The position numbers and the translations under genes are program-made. Below, in pieces: positions 1 to 7,722 of a stretch of DNA of 64,000 nucleotides; within the stretch, counting starts at the first letter, position 1; every line of letters starts with the position of its first letter. The notes beneath the pieces are model-generated. The model was given only the letters and a program-made list of their open reading frames with translations. It made no database searches and was not told where the DNA came from. The stretch is from Actinomycetota bacterium (GTDB taxonomy: Bacteria > Actinomycetota > Acidimicrobiia > Acidimicrobiales > JAMCPL01), in contig JAMCPL010000001.1 of the NCBI GenBank assembly GCA_023379675.1, positions 1-64,000 on the forward strand, written 5' to 3'.

Positions 1-87
1 GAGCAACCCTTAAAGGATAATTGAAGGATTGCCATAAGTGCTTGCCTATCTCCACTCCTCATTTATACCCTGTGACCTGCACTTATC

Positions 88-164
<77 letters not shown>

Positions 165-456
165 ATCGCTCCCGGCAGCTACAGCCGAGACAGTGATATC
201 CCGTATTATAGCAATTGTCGCCACCACTTTGGCGCGGGCCACCTGGCATATTTACATGACTCCACCAAGATGGATTGCGGAGCGCCTCCAGTGACTGGTA
301 ATTACCTGCTGCTGCGAGTGCGGACGACAAAACCAGTTGCATCACCAGGCGGGTAGCATGCCAGCACTGGCATCCAGCGCGTGGCACGCTCTTATGCAGC
401 CAGATGAATAATTACCCGGGACAGGTCTTATTTGCTGTCAGAAGCTCTTGGCGCTG
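165..456. other. Intergenic region with a duplicated gene tail
   Basis: I see no credible gene in these 292 bases between tRNA-Arg and the 3' end of the next minus-strand gene. Positions 393-412 repeat exactly the 20 bases at 458-477, which encode the last residues (IHLAA) of that gene. The copy at 393-412 also ends in a stop codon (TAA) when read on the minus strand, so it looks like a remnant of a small duplication. No terminator hairpin was recognised. Confidence 0.5.
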
Positions 457-477
457 CTATGCAGCCAGATGAATAAT
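393..477. repeat. 20-bp direct repeat pair, 65 bp apart
   Basis: The 20-base string beginning TATGCAGCCAGATG occurs at 393-412 and again at 458-477. The second copy is the end of the coding sequence of the adjacent membrane-protein gene; the first lies just downstream of its stop codon. Confidence 0.85.
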
Positions 478-963
478 ACTCACCATGATAAGACCGATAA
501 CCATGACTATTATGAAAAGATATATTATACTGATCGGCCAGCGCCACGGATGGCTGGACAGCCAAAACCGCCTTATTCCTTTCACGTCAAAGATCAGCGC
601 CACAATGCCAACCGGTATGCCGATTGCAGGGCCCATGCCCGTGGCCAGCCCTGCTAAAGGTAGCAGTACAGGCAATATGACATAACTGAGCAAGCACCGC
701 AGACCGGAAATGGCTATCGACAAGCTGAATATCTTGTGTGCCTGCTCTTCCGTTACGTTGCTGTGTTCTTCAGGAATGCAGAGGATACGGCACATGAACA
801 GATCAGCATTGGACTTCTGCCTATTCCGTGGAAGCCGCTCCTTCTCTACCACAATATTTTCTGAAAGACCGCCCCTTGGCGACAGTCCCTCCTTGGTAAT
901 CGTATCCCGTTCCATGGATTCCATGCTACGACTCGTTATGCTGACATGCCAGTCAGCCGGCAC
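457..963 (-). CDS. Small membrane protein, unknown function
   Basis: A protein of up to 168 residues with a hydrophilic N-terminal third and a membrane C-terminal part. Hydrophobic stretches lie around residues 80-125 (containing ISGLRCLLSYVILPVLLPLAG and GMGPAIGIPVGIVALIFD) and 143-165. The segment between them, IRRFWLSSHPWRW, looks like a short cytoplasmic loop. The pattern of RC, GPxxGI and IRRFW resembles short conserved actinobacterial membrane proteins, but I cannot name a family. The furthest start is GTG at 963, which falls inside a 30-bp repeat; the ATG codons of MESMERD some 40 bases further in are equally plausible. No Shine-Dalgarno sequence is obvious at either site. Confidence 0.6.
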   Translation of the reverse strand: MPADWHVSITSRSMESMERDTITKEGLSPRGGLSENIVVEKERLPRNRQKSNADLFMCRILCIPEEHSNVTEEQAHKIFSLSIAISGLRCLLSYVILPVLLPLAGLATGMGPAIGIPVGIVALIFDVKGIRRFWLSSHPWRWPISIIYLFIIVMVIGLIMVSIIHLAA

Positions 964-1049
964 GGAATCCGATGCCGGGCCGGTCAGGGGATGGTGGATT
1001 AGGTGAATTTTGTGAAGTAATGCCAGTCAGCCGGCACGGAATCCGATGC
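946..1049. repeat. 30-bp direct repeat pair, 74 bp apart
   Basis: The 30-base string beginning ATGCCAGTCAGCCGGCACGG is found exactly at 946-975 and 1020-1049. The first copy overlaps the possible GTG start of the neighbouring membrane-protein gene; the second lies upstream of it in the gap before the DUF3817 gene. Confidence 0.9.
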
Positions 1050-1126
1050 GGCTATCACAAGCCCGGCGCCGTTGGCAAGATCAAGCGTAGCAGCAAAGTC
1101 CGGAACGGCGAAAAGCCTACCTGCCT

Positions 1127-1570
1127 TCAGCCTTGTGAAGCTGTCTCCATCTCACCGAGCACACGTCTGGTAACGTAATGCTCCATGATAAAAGCCAGAA
1201 AGGGCAGGAACCCGGCAGCCACGACTCCTAATACCTGCTTGAGAGTCCAGCGCCCACGGCGAGCGAGGTCTGCACCTGACACAAGGTAGACCATATACAG
1301 GAACCCATGTATCGGTCCCACCACAGAGACAACTTGCGGTTCGTGAGCGCCATATTGAAGAGGAACGCCAACGAATACCAGGATTATCAGGCCAACACCT
1401 ACTATATAGGCCATCACCCTGTACCGTAGCAGCGCAGCTTTGATCGCCTCCGGAGATTTAGGATCCTGGCGTCTGGACCTATTCGATCCCGTTGCACGCC
1501 GGCTTGACGGCACGGGTGAGCCGTACCCCACACCATCTGCGGGATTACCGGCCAATTCGCGCTGTCCCAT
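1127..1570 (-). CDS. DUF3817-family integral membrane protein
   Basis: A 147-residue protein with a polar N-terminal tail of about 45 residues and three hydrophobic segments. The signature motif RYRVMAYIVGVGLIILVF is followed by PIHGFLYMVYL in the second segment and by a C-terminal helix ending in HYVTRRV. This order is characteristic of DUF3817 (YdzA-like) proteins, which are usually about 100 residues, so the N-terminal tail is extra. Biochemical function is not known. The gene overlaps the end of the upstream minus-strand gene by 26 bp, which indicates translational coupling. An internal start near RYRVMAY is possible if the tail is not real. Confidence 0.8.
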   Translation of the reverse strand: MGQRELAGNPADGVGYGSPVPSSRRATGSNRSRRQDPKSPEAIKAALLRYRVMAYIVGVGLIILVFVGVPLQYGAHEPQVVSVVGPIHGFLYMVYLVSGADLARRGRWTLKQVLGVVAAGFLPFLAFIMEHYVTRRVLGEMETASQG

Positions 1571-2099
1571 CGTTCAACTCCGCAAGATAGCGATTGTAGG
1601 CGGCGAGTTCCTCATCCTCATACATGTCCTCGTAGGTGCCCCCATACGCCTGATCAGGGTTGGCGGTACCGGCAGTATCCGCGCCCGGAGCCAGCGGATC
1701 AAATGCTGCCACGCCAATCAATGCATCACGATCGGTATTGGCATTGGCATCGCGGGAAGTATTGTTGGTGTCGTAGGCATTGTTGGTGGCCAAGGCAACA
1801 CCGGTAATGTCGCTGGCAAAGTCAGGGTTGCCGGTTTTCTTGTCATTGACCTGCGACAGTACGGGCATCAAAGTAGACTCGTCCATCTGCTCTGTGGCAT
1901 CATGCAAGAGCCTCCACCACATATAGACCGCGTACACGGCGAATCCGGGCCACTCAAAGGTATATACCCAGCTCAATGTATTGCCGGACAGCGCTACGTT
2001 CAGCTGCCACCAGCCTAATGCCAGACATCCTGGGAAGACGACGATAAGCGTCAGATGCAGCCTGATTGCCCGGCGGTTGAACCACTCGCTGTTCCCCAT
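1545..2099 (-). CDS. Hypothetical protein with N-terminal membrane helices
   Basis: This 184-residue protein is not recognised. Two hydrophobic segments (about residues 14-31 and 45-63, the latter containing WPGFAVYAVYMWWRLLHD) resemble the 2TM module found in many small actinobacterial proteins. They are followed by a long, probably disordered, Asn/Asp/Thr-rich C-terminal part ending in an acidic patch (EDMYEDEELAAYNRYLAEL). It starts at ATG 2099 behind GGAG on the minus strand, and a TAGGGT box lies 7 nt before the start. Its 3' end overlaps the DUF3817 gene by 26 bp, so the two are almost certainly co-transcribed. The tail AAYNRYLAEL is a common ending of DUF3817-linked proteins in my impression, but I cannot verify this. 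Confidence 0.65.
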   Translation of the reverse strand: MGNSEWFNRRAIRLHLTLIVVFPGCLALGWWQLNVALSGNTLSWVYTFEWPGFAVYAVYMWWRLLHDATEQMDESTLMPVLSQVNDKKTGNPDFASDITGVALATNNAYDTNNTSRDANANTDRDALIGVAAFDPLAPGADTAGTANPDQAYGGTYEDMYEDEELAAYNRYLAELNDGTARIGR

Positions 2100-2219
2100 G
2101 TCTCCAACCCTATCCAGCGCCGTCTATCCAGTCAAGGGCATGCGTCGCGCGTCCATGCGAGGTAAGTAACGTGCATTATGATGGCATGACATGCAAGGTA
2201 TCGCAGCGGAAGACCAACC

Positions 2220-3893
2220 ATGACGTCTAACGGCCCGAGCCGGCGTGCCAGCGGCCTTTCCCAGACATCTTCGCCGGTTTGCACCACTACCGATGGCCCT
2301 CTACGTGACGGCGTTGCCACGGATAGCCCCGCGGTCGACACCCCAACAGCGCCTGGAACTGAACGGGCAGCCATCACGCAATTCTTTTACAGGGTGCCTC
2401 GCCGCCGGCTCATGGCTCTCGCCACGGTAGTTTCCTTTGGAGCCATCTTTTCACGAAGACCAGGAGCCATCCTCCATCCCCAGTTCTTCGCCGAAGGTGG
2501 CAATGTATTTTATGCAGATGCCTGGAACGATGGCCTGCGAGTCTTGTTCCGTGCCCGTGGCGGGTACTTGCACACCCTACCACGACTCGCTGCGGCTATA
2601 GCGGTCCACTTTCCCCTGTCGTGGGGGCCATCAGTATTTGTTGCCGTGGCCGCCGCTGTCCAGATAGCGCCGGTCTGGTACCTGCTCTCACGCCGGTTCG
2701 ATAATGTCCTGCCCAATCTCACGCTACGCATTGGACTCTGCCTGATCTACGTGGCATTACCTAATACCTACGGGGAAAATCTGAACATAATCAACGCGGA
2801 CTGGCACCTTGCAATCGTGAGCTTCCTGCTCTTGTTTGCAGATGCACCCAGAACGCGCCCTGGATGGGCACGTGATCTGCTGGTGCTGGCACTGGGAGGG
2901 TTGAGCGGCCCGTTTGCAGTATTGATCTGGCCTGTTGCGATCTGGCGGTGGTGGCGGGAGCGGTCATCGTGGACCCTGACATTGCTTCTCTCTGAGACCA
3001 TGTACGCCCTTATCCAGGGAATGACCATACTGCTGACAATATCGTCCAACAAGTCAATAGGTGCTCACCTTGGGGCAACCCTCAACCTGTTTGCCCGCAT
3101 AGTTGCTGGCCAGGTTGTCGTAGGCTCCATGCTCGGTATGAATAATTACGCAGACATATACAAGAGCCATCTCTGGGTCCATACCCCGCTGCCGGCAGCC
3201 ATTACCCTGCTGGCGGGAGTGGCCGTACTTTGGGCACTCGCAAAAGGACCTGATATCCTGAGAGGGCTCATACTCTTTGCAGGGATCATACTTGCATCAT
3301 CCCTCAAGGACCCGCTTATCAGCACCACCAAGCCCCAATGGCTGGTGATGCTAATGCCCGGAGTTGGAACGTATTACTACCTTCTGCCGATGCTGGCCTG
3401 GATAGCTGTCTTGATATGGTACCTATCGCGCTTGGCGAGCACAGTCGCGTCACATGACAGAAGCCGGCTTCCCGGTTCCTGCAATGCAGCAACACCAACT
3501 GGCATCGGATTACGCGATGATCCGCGACTCGAAAATGAAGCAGGACATTTCCAGGTAGCCGATGCACCACTTACCGGCGCCCGGAGTGCCAGTAGGCAGT
3601 TGCAGGATGCCGGCGCTGACCCGTTTCGCAACAGGGCAAAGCCACGTTCCCGGATCATATTTGTAAGTGTAGCCACCTTTGCCTGCCTGGTAACGCTATC
3701 CGGGATTGCCCGAGATTGGTCCTACCCGTCATACACACCTTATAATTGGAGTGCAGCAGTATCGAAACTTGAGCACGCTAAACCCGGTACCAAAGTCACC
3801 ATACCTATCAACCCCCCAGGATGGTCCATGACTCTTGACGCTCGAAAGACTGGAGATGCCGGCACGCTCGATACTTCCCAGCGAAATGGGTAG
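2220..3893 (+). CDS. Multi-pass membrane protein, likely envelope glycan related
   Basis: A 557-residue protein with a cytoplasmic N-terminal tail of about 65 residues and roughly ten hydrophobic segments between residues 65 and 405. A polar loop (about 410-475) follows, then one more membrane helix (RIIFVSVATFACLVTLSGIA) and a short extracytoplasmic tail carrying VTIPINPPGWSM. The architecture (short loops, many Trp/Tyr at the membrane face, a terminal PINPPGW-like motif) resembles uncharacterised Gtr/EPS-type membrane proteins that handle lipid-linked sugars, but no catalytic motif can be assigned. It starts at ATG 2220 after GCGGAAGA. The next gene, a double GT2 glycosyltransferase, follows 60 bp later on the same strand, which supports a role in polysaccharide assembly. 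Confidence 0.6.
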   Translation: MTSNGPSRRASGLSQTSSPVCTTTDGPLRDGVATDSPAVDTPTAPGTERAAITQFFYRVPRRRLMALATVVSFGAIFSRRPGAILHPQFFAEGGNVFYADAWNDGLRVLFRARGGYLHTLPRLAAAIAVHFPLSWGPSVFVAVAAAVQIAPVWYLLSRRFDNVLPNLTLRIGLCLIYVALPNTYGENLNIINADWHLAIVSFLLLFADAPRTRPGWARDLLVLALGGLSGPFAVLIWPVAIWRWWRERSSWTLTLLLSETMYALIQGMTILLTISSNKSIGAHLGATLNLFARIVAGQVVVGSMLGMNNYADIYKSHLWVHTPLPAAITLLAGVAVLWALAKGPDILRGLILFAGIILASSLKDPLISTTKPQWLVMLMPGVGTYYYLLPMLAWIAVLIWYLSRLASTVASHDRSRLPGSCNAATPTGIGLRDDPRLENEAGHFQVADAPLTGARSASRQLQDAGADPFRNRAKPRSRIIFVSVATFACLVTLSGIARDWSYPSYTPYNWSAAVSKLEHAKPGTKVTIPINPPGWSMTLDARKTGDAGTLDTSQRNG

Positions 3894-3953
3894 AAAGCGG
3901 CTGCCGGCACGTGCCCCAAGCGGCGGCAGCAAACCAAACTGGCAGGTAGGTAG

Positions 3954-6167
3954 ATGAGCATACTCCAACGCATGGCATCACGGGCGGGACAGACCCTTAC
4001 CAGCCTGCTGATTGCCCGCAACAGCGGTATGCCGCTGCATAGGGAAATACCTCGCAAGATTCGCAGGAAAGCACTGAGAATGTTGAAGGGGCAGTATGGC
4101 CCTTTGCGGGCAAGGTCATACGCTACCTGGATGACCAAATTCGACACCATTGACGCCGATGCCCGTGAGCGCCTGGCACGGCATCTCGGAGCCGTATTCC
4201 CGCAACTGTACGCTCAAGGCCCGTCCAGCCCACCATCGTCCAGCCCACCATCCATCACCCAGCCACCGTCCAGCCAGTCCCTGTCCAGCCCACCATCCAT
4301 CACCCAGCCACCGTCCAGCCCACCACCGTCCAGCCCACCATCGTCCAGCCCACCATCCATCACCCAGCCACCGTCCAGCCCACCATCCACTCCACCGGGT
4401 CACGGCACACCCAGTTCCCTTGGTTCACCTCCTCTCATCTCCATCGTCATGCCCGTCTACAACACCCCCGCGCCATACCTCAGAAACGCCATAGACTCAG
4501 TATTGGATCAAGTCTACGAGAACTGGGAACTCTGCATCGCAGACGACGCATCCAGCGACGACCGTGTACGGGAGATACTGGAGGAATATGCGTCAAAGGA
4601 CAGGAGGGTAAAACTCTGCCTCCGTACCGAGAACGGCCATATATCAGCTGCATCCAACAGCGCTCTTTCACTTGCAACCGGCGACTATATTGCACTGCTC
4701 GATCATGATGACGAGCTTGCCCCCCATGCGCTCGGCATGGTGGCACTCGAGATACACGATCATCCAGATGCAGCGCTCATATACTCAGACGAGGACAAGA
4801 TTGACAAGGGAGGAAACCGCTTCGGTCCTTACTTCAAATGCGACTTCGACCCAGAACTCATCCTCTCACAGAACTACCTGAACCATCTGAGTGTATTCAG
4901 AAAAGGCACAGTTGAAAAGACAGGCGGCTTCCGGGAGGGCCTCGAGGGTTCCCAGGACTGGGACCTCGTCCTCAGGGTCATAGAGACGGCCTTGCCGTCG
5001 CAGGTACGCCACATCCCCCATGTGCTCTACCACTGGAGATCCCATCCACTCTCTGCAGCAGGAGACTCCCACGCAAAGCCTTACGCCGCAGATGCAGCCA
5101 AAAGGGCAGTGGAAGAACACCTCGGCAGGATAGGGACAAAGGCGGAAGTGATCCCGTTACCTGACATACTTGCCCAGCGCGTGCGCTACGAGCTTCCTGA
5201 TCCCCATCCCCTTGTATCCATCATCATACCCACAAGGGACGGGAAGCTGCTTCAGGGCTGCGTGAAGTCCCTTGTCCAGAGAACCTCCTACCGCCCCTTC
5301 GAGGTGATCATCGTGGACAATGGAAGCGTGGAGCAACATACCCTCTCCTATCTCGCATCCATCGAAGAAGGCATCGGTGTACAGGATGTACTAGAGACGC
5401 TCAGGCCTGAAGGGACATCCAGCAAGCATGGGCAAGGAACACGGGGTATCGATGTCCAGGTGCAGGTGCTGCGCATGGACATACCCTTCAACTACTCCAC
5501 TCTCAACAACACAGGTGCATCCAAGGCTACCGGGGAACTCCTGTGCCTGCTGAACGATGACATAGAGGTGACGGATCCAGAGTGGCTCGGTGAGATGGTA
5601 CGCCACGCCGTGCGCCCGGAGGTGGGAGCGGTGGGAGCAAAGCTGCTCTACCCCGATGGGACCATCCAGCACGGTGGAGTGATACTCGGTCTCTCTGGTG
5701 GAGGTGCTGCGGATCACGCCTCCAGGCACGTGCCTGGATATAGCTCGGGATACTTCGGCCGTGCGGCGCTTACCCAGTGCTTCTCCGCCGTCACCGGAGC
5801 CTGCATGCTCGTCAGGCGTTCACTCTACCAGGCCATGGGCGGTCTGGACGAGGAGCACCTGCCGGTATCGTTCAACGATGTCGATCTCTGCCTGCGGCTC
5901 AGAGAGGCCGGCTACAGGACCGTATGGGAACCCGCGGCAGTGCTCATACATCATGAGTCGGTCACTCGTGGACAGGACGACAATCCCCGGAAGGCGGCAC
6001 GTGTTGCGAAGGAAGTCACCTGGATGCGGGAGCGCTGGGGAGACCTCATACTGGACGATCCCGCTTACAACCCCAATCTCTCCCTCGAGACCGCCGATTT
6101 CGACCTGGCCTGGCCGCCGAGGATACCTGCGCTTGCGGCAGGACGTCACCAGCAGGCAGGCAAATGA
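3954..6167 (+). CDS. Glycosyltransferase with two GT2 domains
   Basis: A 737-residue protein. Residues 1-88 form a basic N-terminal region, and 90-150 form a Ser/Pro linker built from SSPPSITQPP-type repeats. The first GT-A fold (about 160-400) opens with ISIVMPVYN and has the metal-binding motif LLDHDDE at 249-254. The second (about 418-700) opens with VSIIIPTRDG, has LLNDDIE at 533-538, and contains the acceptor-site pattern FNDVDLCLRLREAGYR. Tandem GT2 proteins of this type add sugars such as rhamnose to cell-surface polysaccharides at the cytoplasmic membrane face; the sugar cannot be read from sequence. It lies 60 bp after a membrane-protein gene and overlaps a convergent amidase gene by 22 bp. 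Confidence 0.88.
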   Translation: MSILQRMASRAGQTLTSLLIARNSGMPLHREIPRKIRRKALRMLKGQYGPLRARSYATWMTKFDTIDADARERLARHLGAVFPQLYAQGPSSPPSSSPPSITQPPSSQSLSSPPSITQPPSSPPPSSPPSSSPPSITQPPSSPPSTPPGHGTPSSLGSPPLISIVMPVYNTPAPYLRNAIDSVLDQVYENWELCIADDASSDDRVREILEEYASKDRRVKLCLRTENGHISAASNSALSLATGDYIALLDHDDELAPHALGMVALEIHDHPDAALIYSDEDKIDKGGNRFGPYFKCDFDPELILSQNYLNHLSVFRKGTVEKTGGFREGLEGSQDWDLVLRVIETALPSQVRHIPHVLYHWRSHPLSAAGDSHAKPYAADAAKRAVEEHLGRIGTKAEVIPLPDILAQRVRYELPDPHPLVSIIIPTRDGKLLQGCVKSLVQRTSYRPFEVIIVDNGSVEQHTLSYLASIEEGIGVQDVLETLRPEGTSSKHGQGTRGIDVQVQVLRMDIPFNYSTLNNTGASKATGELLCLLNDDIEVTDPEWLGEMVRHAVRPEVGAVGAKLLYPDGTIQHGGVILGLSGGGAADHASRHVPGYSSGYFGRAALTQCFSAVTGACMLVRRSLYQAMGGLDEEHLPVSFNDVDLCLRLREAGYRTVWEPAAVLIHHESVTRGQDDNPRKAARVAKEVTWMRERWGDLILDDPAYNPNLSLETADFDLAWPPRIPALAAGRHQQAGK
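4222..4395 (+). repeat. In-frame Ser/Pro repeat tract
   Basis: Units starting GTCCAGCCCACCATCCATCA recur near 4238, 4283 and 4343, with shorter TCCAGCCCACC units between them. They encode SSPPSITQPP blocks in the linker ahead of the first glycosyltransferase domain. The tract stays in frame and is likely to vary in copy number between strains. Confidence 0.85.
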
Positions 6168-7573
6168 TCCAACCATGGATTAGCCTGCTCCAGCTGAGCC
6201 GCCAGCGAGAGCAGGAGCCCCTCACCTGTGGGAGGACCTACCAGCTGTATGCCGACTGGCAAACCATCCACCGTCCAATGCAAGGGAAGCGACATTGCAG
6301 GCTGGCCAGTCATATTGTACGTGGCCGTAAACGGTGTAAAGCGCTTCTGAGCTTCAAAGTCCAGCTCGGGATGTACGTCGTCTCGGAAACTGCCGACCGG
6401 CGCTGGAAGCTGAGCAAGTGCCGGTGTAATGACTATATCGTAAGACACGGTAGCTTCAATCGCCACCCGGGATGCCGTCTGCGCTGCGCCAAGCGCTGCC
6501 AGGTATTCAGTGGCCAGGACGGAACGGCCTCTCTCTCGCAACCACCGGGTAAAAGGTCTTAGCCTTTCTTCGTCCGCGGGTGCAACGGGTATAGAAGCGG
6601 CTCCGACGGCCCAGATTGTTTCGAAGTAGGGAATGAGATCAGATGAAAACGGCAACGGGCAGTCCACCACGTCGTGGCCGAGTCCTTCGAGCAGGGATGA
6701 GGCTTCATCGTAGGCCGACATACACTCGGGATCGACTACCGCTCCTGGTACTACCGGCTCCGCATAACGGCCTATGCGAAGTTTTCCAGGCATACGCCGT
6801 GTGTAAGAAAGAAAGGTTTTCCCTTCCTGGAGTGGTGGGGCCCACCAGGGATCCCCCGGCATGGGGCCTGCCATGACATCGAGCAATGCGGCAGCATCAG
6901 CCACAGTGCGTGCTAGGGGTCCGTTGACCCCGAGGCCATTGGTATCCGGGAGCACCGGCCCATTGCTTACCCGTCCCCGTGAAGTTTTCAAGCCAACGAG
7001 TCCACAGACACTTGCAGGTATACGCACCGAGCCGGCGCCATCATTACCCTGCGCCACGGGCACGAGTCCCGCCGCCACTGCGGCCGCCGCGCCGCCACTT
7101 GAACCGCCTGCCGAACGCGAAGGATCGTGGGGAACACGAGCAGGTGGAGCAACGTCGGGTTCCGTATAGCATGGCAAGCCGAACTCCGGCACATTGGTCT
7201 TGCCGAGACTTATCATGCCGGCCTGCTTGATGCGGGTGACCACATGATCATCCACCGGCGAAACAAAATCACGCATTACAGCACTGCCAAACATGGTCTT
7301 CACCCCTGCAGTAAAGTTCAGGTCCTTGATTGCCACAGGTACGCCAAACAGATCTGGCAAATCGCTGCCAGACCCACCAGACACAACAGTCTTCTCGGCA
7401 TTGCGTGCAGCTTCCAATGCCTGATCCGCCGTTACCGTTACAAAAGCTCCCATCTCAGAGGAGAGATGCTCTATCCTGGACAGGTAGTGACGGACAAGTT
7501 CGACCGGACTCACATCGTGATGCCTGATCGCTTCGCCCTGTTCCACTGCGGACATATCATGTATCTCAGCCAT
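6146..7573 (-). CDS. Amidase-signature family hydrolase
   Basis: A 475-residue enzyme of the amidase signature family, which hydrolyses amide bonds through a Ser-cisSer-Lys triad. The visible elements are Lys83 in PVAIKD, the cis-Ser in SAGGSSGG (158/159) and nucleophile Ser182 in DGAGSVRIPAS. It is not accompanied by gatB or gatC, so a role as GatA is unlikely; the substrate is unknown. ATG 7573 lies 8 nt after TAGTAT with no Shine-Dalgarno sequence, suggesting a leaderless transcript. The 3' end overlaps the convergent glycosyltransferase gene by 22 bp. A paralogue sits on the other side of the fha-pst-pbp-pkn cluster at 15.6 kb. Confidence 0.88.
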   Translation of the reverse strand: MAEIHDMSAVEQGEAIRHHDVSPVELVRHYLSRIEHLSSEMGAFVTVTADQALEAARNAEKTVVSGGSGSDLPDLFGVPVAIKDLNFTAGVKTMFGSAVMRDFVSPVDDHVVTRIKQAGMISLGKTNVPEFGLPCYTEPDVAPPARVPHDPSRSAGGSSGGAAAAVAAGLVPVAQGNDGAGSVRIPASVCGLVGLKTSRGRVSNGPVLPDTNGLGVNGPLARTVADAAALLDVMAGPMPGDPWWAPPLQEGKTFLSYTRRMPGKLRIGRYAEPVVPGAVVDPECMSAYDEASSLLEGLGHDVVDCPLPFSSDLIPYFETIWAVGAASIPVAPADEERLRPFTRWLRERGRSVLATEYLAALGAAQTASRVAIEATVSYDIVITPALAQLPAPVGSFRDDVHPELDFEAQKRFTPFTATYNMTGQPAMSLPLHWTVDGLPVGIQLVGPPTGEGLLLSLAAQLEQANPWLDHLPACW

Positions 7574-7581
7574 GTATATGC

Positions 7582-7587
7582 ATACTA
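7582..7587 (-). promoter_or_regulatory. -10 box TAGTAT of the amidase gene
   Basis: TAGTAT on the minus strand is separated by 8 nt from the ATG at 7573, so transcription would begin at or next to the start codon. No convincing -35 element was seen. Confidence 0.5.
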
Positions 7588-7722
7588 CCGGCCCTGCACG
7601 CTACGTGCCGCTACCGGCCTGGCGTTGCCAGCCGGAAACCCCTGGCGATCCAGATCTGGTGGGAGTGGTGGTGGGTGTAGATGTGGGCGGGGCCCATGGC
7701 GGCCGTTCTCGCTATGATCGCG

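Noticed and set aside
4222..4395. A CRISPR-like array
   Set aside because: The repeats are variable in length, tandem without spacers, and encode Ser/Pro units in frame. They are a linker repeat.
7127..7717. A 196-residue frame opposite the amidase gene
   Set aside because: It is antisense to a conserved enzyme and has no recognisable motif.
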